From Delta-02 sp964513565 (GTDB taxonomy: Bacteria > Desulfobacterota > Syntrophorhabdia > Syntrophorhabdales > Syntrophorhabdaceae): a DNA stretch of 64,000 nt. A model generated the notes under the pieces. That model was not told the origin of the DNA, did not search any database, and was given only the letters and a program-made list of their open reading frames with translations. This document shows, one piece after another, positions 8,755 through 15,300 of this stretch (its first letter is position 1; each line of letters opens with the position of its first letter). The translations under genes were made by a program, and so were the position numbers. The DNA lies in contig CAZENE010000012.1 of assembly GCA_964513565.1 (NCBI GenBank), positions 16,915 through 80,914 of the forward strand, given 5' to 3'.

Positions 8755-9085
8755 AGATCGGAAAGCGTAAATCGTGAATCGTAAATCGGGGTATGATCCG
8801 GACACATAGGTAAAACTTTCCCCGGGGTTATTGGCTCACTCGTCATTCGGTCCCCCCGTCAACGCATGACACAGGGATGAGACGGGCAAGGATCTTCCTG
8901 GAACCTCTTAAGCGTGAGGCCGACATCGTTACGCGTTAATCGTAAAGCCTTCATCGTGAGCGAGTTTCTCATTTTATTCCGGCGGAGGGACGTATTGTCT
9001 TGTCCTTACGAACTGACGACTTACGTCTTTATTATAGGGCGAATCTGGATTATCATATACGCACTATTTTATACAGGAGGCCTTA
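8755..9085. other. Repeat-rich spacer between flgL and fdhD, possibly with mobile-element debris
   Basis: The first part (8765-8790) is built of variants of CGTAAAT/CGTGAAT, and similar words return at 8931-8960. Between them (about 8795-8935) the minus strand can be read as short, protein-like pieces (for example NDVGLTLKRFQEDPCPSHPC and, in another frame, MTSEPITPGKVLPMCPD). This suggests a decayed coding sequence such as a transposase end, but I cannot name the element. A possible plus-strand frame of about 20 codons at 8878 looks like chance. AGGAGG before fdhD lies at 9077-9081. Confidence 0.4.
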
Positions 9086-9877
9086 ATGAACGTCCTCAAT
9101 GTCCCGGTGGTCAAATATTCCGACGATGGCGCCCATGAGGTCATAGAGAAGGTCGCCGTTGAGGAACCTCTCGAAATATACATCGATAACGTGCCTTTCT
9201 ATATGACCATGCGGCTGCCGGGGGAAGAAGTGGCGCTGGCTCTGGGTATATGTTTTACGGACGGTCTTATCACATCGATGGGTGATGTTACAGGCGCGAA
9301 TTATTGCGGCGATGTTTCAACGAACAAGATAAATATTTACTTGAGCGAAGCACGAAAGAAAAGGCCCCTTCCCATGAAGGACAAGACATTCACCAGTTAT
9401 TCAAGCTGCGGGTTGTGCGGTTCGGACATGGTCCGCGACCTGACGGCGTCAATAGAAATGATCCGGAAGACCATCACCATCCCGTTTCGTGAACTTTTCC
9501 CAATGCAGGATGTCATGGTGGAGAATCAGGCTGCCCGGCGCTCCACCGGGGCCACGCATGCCGCCTCCATATTTGATGCACAAGGGAAATTCCTTTCATT
9601 TTCTGAAGACGTCGGTCGGCACAACGGACTCGACAAGGCCATCGGCAAACTGCTCTTTGACGGCAGGCTTCCCGAAGCGAAAATCGTCCACTTAAGCTCC
9701 CGCCTCAGTTACGAAATGGTAATGAAGGCAGCCCGTATGCGCGCGGAGATACTGACCGGCGTGTCCGCGGCGACATCGCTCGCGATACAGGTTGCGGACG
9801 CACTCGGAATAACCCTCATCGGCTCCCTGCGCGAACCGCAGGGAAACATCTTTACGCATCCGGAAAGAGTGATTTGA
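9086..9877 (+). CDS. fdhD: Formate dehydrogenase sulfurtransferase FdhD
   Basis: FdhD transfers sulfur from a cysteine desulfurase to the molybdenum or tungsten bis-MGD cofactor of formate dehydrogenase in the cytoplasm. The 263-residue product has the family N-terminus (EEPLEIYIDNVPFYMTMRLP), the sulfur-shuttling CxxC pair Cys108-Gly-Leu-Cys111, and the segment FSEDVGRHNGLDKAIGK followed by SSRLSYEMVMKAA. AGGAGG precedes the ATG. No formate dehydrogenase subunit is in the window, so its client enzyme is encoded elsewhere. Confidence 0.95.
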   Translation: MNVLNVPVVKYSDDGAHEVIEKVAVEEPLEIYIDNVPFYMTMRLPGEEVALALGICFTDGLITSMGDVTGANYCGDVSTNKINIYLSEARKKRPLPMKDKTFTSYSSCGLCGSDMVRDLTASIEMIRKTITIPFRELFPMQDVMVENQAARRSTGATHAASIFDAQGKFLSFSEDVGRHNGLDKAIGKLLFDGRLPEAKIVHLSSRLSYEMVMKAARMRAEILTGVSAATSLAIQVADALGITLIGSLREPQGNIFTHPERVI

Positions 9878-9886
9878 ACAGCTAAG

Positions 9887-9994
9887 GGCTAACGGCGAAC
9901 GGATATGTTATGCATGGCCCAATGTTATGGCAAAGCGTTCTTTTCCCCATTATTTAAATATCTTCCCCTTAATCTTAACCCATAGCCGTTAGCC
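9887..9994. repeat. Long-range inverted repeat in the fdhD-flagellin spacer
   Basis: GGCTAACGGC (9887-9896) and GCCGTTAGCC (9985-9994) are perfect inverted copies 88 bases apart. The left arm follows the fdhD stop by 9 bases and the right arm ends 8 bases before the sigma-28 -35 element. The arms resemble words found in other spacers of the window. Function is unknown; the segment between the arms is A/T-rich and carries no gene. Confidence 0.5.
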
Positions 9995-10002
9995 TTCCCC
10001 CC

Positions 10003-10029
10003 TTAAGTTTGTTTCACAATCTACGATAA
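10003..10029 (+). promoter_or_regulatory. Sigma-28 promoter of the flagellin operon
   Basis: TTAAGTTT (10003-10010), exactly 11 bases, TACGATAA (10022-10029). This is a near-consensus flagellar sigma-28 promoter. Transcription would begin near 10036 and give a leader of about 115 bases before the flagellin ATG at 10153. Confidence 0.85.
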
Positions 10030-10052
10030 CTATTTCATGAACATAAATACTG

Positions 10053-10122
10053 TGCTCACCAGGGAGGTGAAAGCAATTTCGGGAAAGGGCACAAAAGTGT
10101 ACTGCTCCGGCGAGATCGCCGG
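10053..10122 (+). promoter_or_regulatory. Structured leader of flagellin mRNA (two hairpins)
   Basis: Hairpin one (10053-10075) pairs TGCTCACC with GGTG-AA-AGCA and presents AGGGA in the loop, a GGA-in-loop arrangement like CsrA sites. Hairpin two (10107-10122) is CCGGCG-AGAT-CGCCGG, with flanking bases that extend it. Both lie between the sigma-28 start and the AAAAGGAG ribosome site at 10139-10145. Because FlbT acts on flagellin leaders in Caulobacter and flbT is in this operon, post-transcriptional control is a reasonable inference. Confidence 0.5.
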
Positions 10123-10152
10123 GAGAAAAAATCCTAGAAAAGGAGATCAACC

Positions 10153-11310
10153 ATGTCAGACATTTCATTAACCAAAGGTATGCGGTCAAATCTTCTCGCC
10201 CTTCAGTCAACAGTCAAATTTATGGACAGGACACAGGAAAGATTATCAACCGGCAAGAAAGTTAACTCAGCTTTGGACAACCCGACAAACTTCTTTACGG
10301 CTCTGTCCCATACATCCCGTGCAAATGACCTTTTAGGATTTAAGGATGCGATCTCTGAAGCCATTCAGACAGTTAAAGCTGCCGATACAGCCGTTTCCGG
10401 CATCAAGAGCCTTATTGCCTCAGCAAAAGCTCTGGCCGAGGACGCAAAAGGCCAGGTAGGCGCATCCAACCTGACCCAGACCCTCCAGCTGGGCACGGTC
10501 ACAGCGGGAGCCACCATATCGATTGGTGGGATCACATTTACGGCCGTTGATACTGCCGGTTCGCAGATCTCAGGTGGTACTGACTTTGAGATCGGCGCTA
10601 CGGCATCGGCCACAGCCTTCAACCTCGCTGCACTGGTCAACCAGCATGACACATCTGATGCGACCGAATTTAACGCAACAGTTTCCGGCGATACGATCAC
10701 TTTCACGAGCAGGACCGCGGGTACAGCAATGACAACCACGAGTATTGCCGGCACATATACCGGTTTTACCGAAGGGACCATTGCCGGGGGCGACGGTACT
10801 GAACTGGCTGCAAAAGTTGCAAAATACGCGACATTTATATCACAGATCACCGATTTGGAAAAGGATGCGTATTACAAAGGCAAGAATCTGCTCGGCGGCG
10901 CTGCCAGCGGTTCGAACGATATGGTGGTGCGTTTCGGCAACAAGCATAGCCTCACAGTTGCATCCTTTGATGGATCGGCAACGGGCCTTGGTTTAAGCCT
11001 GACTGCAACCAATGGCTGGGAGGCCGAAGCAGACATTACAGGCGATATCACGAAACTCGAAACAGCTCTCGATACTTTGAAGATCAAATCTTCGGACCTT
11101 TCGAGCAACCTGGCTATTATCAACACGCGTGATGAGTGGATCACGAGCATTTCCAGTGTCCTCCAGATCGGTGCCGACAACCTGACCCTTGCCGATACCA
11201 ATGAGGAAGGCGCCAATATGCTTATGCTCCAGACCCGTCAGTCACTGAGTACATCTGCGTTGAGCTTGTCAGCACAGGCTGCGCAGTCTGTCCTCCAGCT
11301 CTTCCGTTAA
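10153..11310 (+). CDS. fliC: Flagellin
   Basis: This is the filament subunit, exported by the flagellar type III system. The 385-residue product has the conserved N-terminal D0/D1 helices (residues about 1-98; RTQERLSTGKKVNSALDNP) and C-terminal helices (about 295-385, ending SLSAQAAQSVLQLFR). The central, exposed domain (about 99-215) is unusually rich in Thr, Ser, Ala and Gly and would offer many O-glycosylation sites. AAAAGGAG precedes the ATG by 7 bases. It is the first gene of an operon with flbT and flaF, and a terminator follows it, which would keep flagellin output far above that of the downstream genes. The adjacent minus-strand sugar cluster probably modifies it. Confidence 0.95.
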   Translation: MSDISLTKGMRSNLLALQSTVKFMDRTQERLSTGKKVNSALDNPTNFFTALSHTSRANDLLGFKDAISEAIQTVKAADTAVSGIKSLIASAKALAEDAKGQVGASNLTQTLQLGTVTAGATISIGGITFTAVDTAGSQISGGTDFEIGATASATAFNLAALVNQHDTSDATEFNATVSGDTITFTSRTAGTAMTTTSIAGTYTGFTEGTIAGGDGTELAAKVAKYATFISQITDLEKDAYYKGKNLLGGAASGSNDMVVRFGNKHSLTVASFDGSATGLGLSLTATNGWEAEADITGDITKLETALDTLKIKSSDLSSNLAIINTRDEWITSISSVLQIGADNLTLADTNEEGANMLMLQTRQSLSTSALSLSAQAAQSVLQLFR

Positions 11311-11329
11311 AAACGGCTGATATTAATCG

Positions 11330-11358
11330 GAAGGAGGCTTTAAAAGGCCTCCTTCTTT
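11330..11358 (+). terminator. Intrinsic terminator/attenuator after flagellin
   Basis: A 9-bp perfect stem (GAAGGAGGC at 11330-11338 with GCCTCCTTC at 11347-11355) is followed by TTT. The T-run is short, so partial read-through into the 62-residue gene, flbT and flaF is likely, as in a highly expressed first gene followed by regulators. Confidence 0.65.
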
Positions 11359-11383
11359 CACCGCCTTTACAGGGAGGTGGGAA

Positions 11384-11572
11384 ATGTCGATAAACAGCAT
11401 AGGAATCATCGAACACAATAGGATAAGGCAACATCGGGCGATTCGCGACAAAAGACCAAAAATGATCCCGAAGGACCAGGCTGTGATCCATAAATTACCA
11501 ATTGAAAACAACGATTTTACCAAAATTGTCTTTCCTCCCTTTCTGCCTATCGGGGATACAGAGATCATCTAA
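11384..11572 (+). CDS. Small unknown protein in the flagellin operon
   Basis: The gene encodes 62 residues that I do not recognise. It has a strong ribosome site (AGGGAGGTGGGAA directly before the ATG) and lies between flagellin and flbT on the same strand, 15 bases before flbT. The product is basic in its first half (several Arg/Lys/His at residues 10-27), has no membrane segment or signal peptide, and ends in a hydrophobic, Pro-rich stretch (KIVFPPFLPIGDTEII). The start site, strand and spacing make it likely to be real; a role in flagellin expression or export is only a guess from position. Confidence 0.65.
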   Translation: MSINSIGIIEHNRIRQHRAIRDKRPKMIPKDQAVIHKLPIENNDFTKIVFPPFLPIGDTEII

Positions 11573-11587
11573 AGGAAATGAGTTGCT

Positions 11588-11983
11588 ATGGCGCTTAAGA
11601 TAAAATTGAAACCACATGAGAGATCGATCATCGGGGGAGCGGTGGTTACAAATGGCGACTCCAAGTGTGACCTGATCATTGAAAATGAGGTGCCTGTCCT
11701 TCGCGATAAGGACATAATGCGGGAAAACGATGCAAATACTCCGAGCAAGCGTATATATTTTATTATACAGCTTATGTATGTTGACAATAAGGACCCGGTT
11801 GAAAAACACAATATCTACTGGGCGCTTGTCAAGGACGTGGTAGAGGCAGCACCGAGCACGGCGGAACTACTTTCAGAAATGAGCAACCTTATAATAGGCA
11901 GCCGATATTATCCTGCCTTGAAACTGGCGAGAAAGCTGATCGATTATGAAAAGGAGGCGACACGTAATGTGCGCAGGGATTAA
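11588..11983 (+). CDS. flbT: Flagellin translation regulator FlbT
   Basis: FlbT binds the flagellin mRNA leader in Caulobacter and promotes its decay until the hook is complete. The 131-residue product begins MALKIKLKPHERSIIGGAVV and contains DLIIENEVPVLRDKDIM, PSKRIYFIIQLMYVD and YYPALKLARKLIDYE, all at the positions expected in the family. It follows the 62-residue gene by 15 bases and overlaps flaF by 17. FlbT and FlaF are best known from alpha-proteobacteria, so their presence with a flagellin here is noteworthy. Confidence 0.88.
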   Translation: MALKIKLKPHERSIIGGAVVTNGDSKCDLIIENEVPVLRDKDIMRENDANTPSKRIYFIIQLMYVDNKDPVEKHNIYWALVKDVVEAAPSTAELLSEMSNLIIGSRYYPALKLARKLIDYEKEATRNVRRD

Positions 11984-12341
11984 CGCCTATAAGCAGACAA
12001 TAAAAACGACCCTGACCGGGAAAGAGCTTGAGGCGCATGTCTTGAGCAAAGCTGCTCTCCTGCTTAAAGAATGCCAGGAAAAATGGAACGACGAAGGGCA
12101 TTTTAACCGCCTCGACGAAGCGCTGGTTTTTAATCAGAGGATCTGGACGATCTTTCAGGATGAACTTATCAGGGAAGATAATCCTCTACCCGCGGAGCTC
12201 AGGGGAGACATACTGAAATTAAGCGTTTTCATAGACAAGCGGATCGTCGAGATCATGCAAGACCCCGCGCCGGAAAAACTCGAAATTGTGATCAATATTA
12301 ATCTCAATATTGCCGCGGGACTGAGAGGGTCCCATGGATAA
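11967..12341 (+). CDS. flaF: Flagellin assembly/regulatory protein FlaF
   Basis: FlaF works with FlbT; in Caulobacter it is needed for flagellin synthesis and secretion. The 124-residue product starts MCAGINAYKQTIKTTLTG and contains the FlaF-like helices ELEAHVLSKAALLLKECQEKW and RLDEALVFNQRIWTIFQDEL. ATG 11967 follows AAGGAGG at 11950-11956; an in-frame ATG at 11946 lies upstream of that site and was rejected. It ends 9 bases from the convergent glycosyltransferase gene. Confidence 0.85.
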   Translation: MCAGINAYKQTIKTTLTGKELEAHVLSKAALLLKECQEKWNDEGHFNRLDEALVFNQRIWTIFQDELIREDNPLPAELRGDILKLSVFIDKRIVEIMQDPAPEKLEIVININLNIAAGLRGSHG

Positions 12342-12350
12342 CTCCCATCA

Positions 12351-15300
12351 TTATCTAAGCGTCTCGAAAAGAACCACGGAATCCTTTAATGTGTTGTAAT
12401 CTGAATCAATGACCGTCTTCAATAGCAATTTCGCGTGATCTTTTCTTCCTGCCTGAGTCATTTTTTTTGAAAGCCAGTATATTGCGTGACCGTAATCGTG
12501 CCCGACCCGTTTCATCTTATCGAGCAATTTCAATCCATCCTGGGCCTTTCCATTGAGGCAATAGGCGGCGGCCAGAGCTCCCGCTGCTGTAACAAAGTCG
12601 GGTTTTTTTCTGACCAGGTCCTCGAGTACGTGTGTTGCCTCACCAATATCTCCCGAACAGAAAGACGATGTCGCGTAAACAAGGAGAGCGCCCGGGGATT
12701 CCGGATTTATGGCCACCGCCTTTCTGGCGGCATCTATAGCCTCCCGGAACTGTCCTGTTTCCAGATAATGGGACGCCATATTAAAGTACGCGGCCTCATC
12801 ATCCGGCTTAAATTGTATATACATGTTCCATAGATCGAGCGATTCCTTATATTTTCCAAGTTCGCCAGCTTGGATAGCGAGTTCTTTCAAGGCTTTTGTA
12901 TCCTGATACTTCAATATTTTTTGTCTTCCTAACTCATAATACATTTCAGCCCGGGATAAAGACCGTTCTTTATCCATTTTACCGTAATGATGTACAGGAA
13001 TAGGGCAGTATTCGATCTTTATTCCGGCCTTGTTCAGGGATGGTTCCAATAATTCATGCACCTGATTCTGAAACCGGACCTTGGCATCATTCGGGAAAAG
13101 CCTTGTCTTGGTCGTTGGGCACCAACCCGCCGCTGTTTCCTCATCAGGGAATTCCCCATCATTTAACGTCCAGTTTTCGAGCGTCGTATTTGCTGTATAG
13201 GTTCGTGTTGTCATTAAATAGGCCTTGGGATGGGACGTTTCTTGATCAATTATTTTCCTGAGCCTGTCATAATCCCTGGACGACAGTACTTCGTCTGCAT
13301 CATGCACAAGGATCCAAGCTCCCTTTGCTCTTTCCAGGGAGGCATTTCGCGCTTCCGAAAAATCGTTATTCCAGAGATGATCGTAAACACGGGCGCCGAA
13401 GATCGTGGCAAGTTCTTTTGTTTTGTCGCTCGACCCTGTATCGACAACAATTATTTCATCGGCTACCGGTAGAATACTGGCGAGACACCGGGCAAGATAT
13501 TTTTCTTCATTTTTCGTGATCATGCAGACGGACAGCGTGCCGGGTTTACGCGTACTATCAATTACTAGGGGGCCTATCTTGTTCCTGACCGCAAGGGCTG
13601 CGGATAACATGTCATCATCGAAGCCAAAAGCAACGATTGCTTTTTGTATCACGTCCATTGCCTCAGAATCTTTCTGCAATTGGAGCAGGACATCCGTAAA
13701 CAGGAACGAGAGATGTTTATTATTGGGGAAAAGTCCGAAAGCCTCTCGAAATACTTGCTCAGCCCTTGAAAATAGCTGCAGATGAGTTGCGGTCGAATGA
13801 TATAACTTCGAGAAATCCCCGGTTTCGGGCGAAAGTATGAAACCTTTTTCAATGAGATCAAATGCTTCATGCTTGTTCGCATCATTGTGCCATTTCATAA
13901 GGCCGATGTGTATATAGGGTTGTGCAAAAGATGGGTCGTACGCAATAGCTTTTCGGAAATATATACCAGCATCATCCTGGTCACCCCGGTCATTTGCCAG
14001 TAATCCTTTAATGTCCAATGCGCGGGATGATGCCGGATTGAGAGACAGTATGCGATCCGCATATCCGTTGGATTTTTCTTCGTCTCCTAGCATATAGCTG
14101 CAATAGCCTAGTAATTCGATGACCCGAATTGAATCTTTTTCTGATACGGGCAGGGATTCCAAGGCTTCAATTGCTTGGTCGTATAATTTGGCGTCAAAGA
14201 GAATATCGGCAAGACAGAAATAAAGAGCTTTATTCTCCGGCATAAGCTTTATGCCGTCTAGGATCGCCTGAACTGCATCGTTAAGTGATCCCCTGCCATA
14301 ATGATCACGTGCCTTTTTGATTGCCAGATGGACAGAAAGTTTAATTCCTGCCGGCGACTGTGAATTGAGTGTACCCCATTGACCGCGAAAAACCTTGTCA
14401 ACTCCTTTAAGCCTTTTTCTATTGTCCTGCTGGTATACACAACTGTCCGACGCGATTGAGACCTGATATTCCTCGATGATGGCTCGCATGATAAGATCGT
14501 TAAACGCGGCGTATTCGTCTCTAATATCTTCATTGAGCAGACCGGTCTTATTTAAGAGTTCCCTGGAAATAAGGAGGCACGAACTGTCTGCTTCATAGGC
14601 TGCTACATAGCGGTTTCTGTTGCGTGCGCTGTAAGCCTGTGAGGCAGCTGAAAAATCCGGTAAGGACAATTTTTCTGCACCCGGTATTTGCTGGTTCCCA
14701 GTGGCATGACTGGACATGGGCAGTACTATCCCGGTATCCGGTTGGTGAACGAAGCATTCGAGCATCCGATCGTATGTTTCCTGAAGCATAATAGTTTTTC
14801 CATCAAGCAACAGAATGTACTGTCCGGACGATGCCTTGAGAGCCCTGTTGACCATCCGCGAGCAGCAATCGTCGATCGAATTATTTATCACGGTGTATTT
14901 CGATTGGGCAGCTAGTTGTTTCGGCCATGGTGGCATGTTTTTATCATTTGTCGTCAGGATGATCTCGTTCGGTCCGGACAGGAGTGTTCGCAAGGATTCG
15001 ATACATTTTTTGGTTAGGGTAGTGAAGGTTGACACAGGGATTATGATCGATGTAGATCCCGGTACGCATTCGGGTAATCCCATACACGATCGTGCCGGCC
15101 CGGACTGTGAACGCCACCAGGACATAGTTTGAATTACCAAGCGTGAATATACCTGGATCAGGTCATCTAGGTACGATTTGTGACCGTTCAACAATGCGGT
15201 ATACAGTAGAGGAAAGGCACGGGAATGATCTTTTGAAGCTAGGCATTTAGCGAGGTTCTTCTGGTCAACTTTTCTCCACTGACGGTCGACATTATCTGGG

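Noticed and set aside
8914..9138. 74-codon plus-strand frame before fdhD
   Set aside because: It overlaps fdhD in another frame, contains repeat sequence and has no family resemblance.
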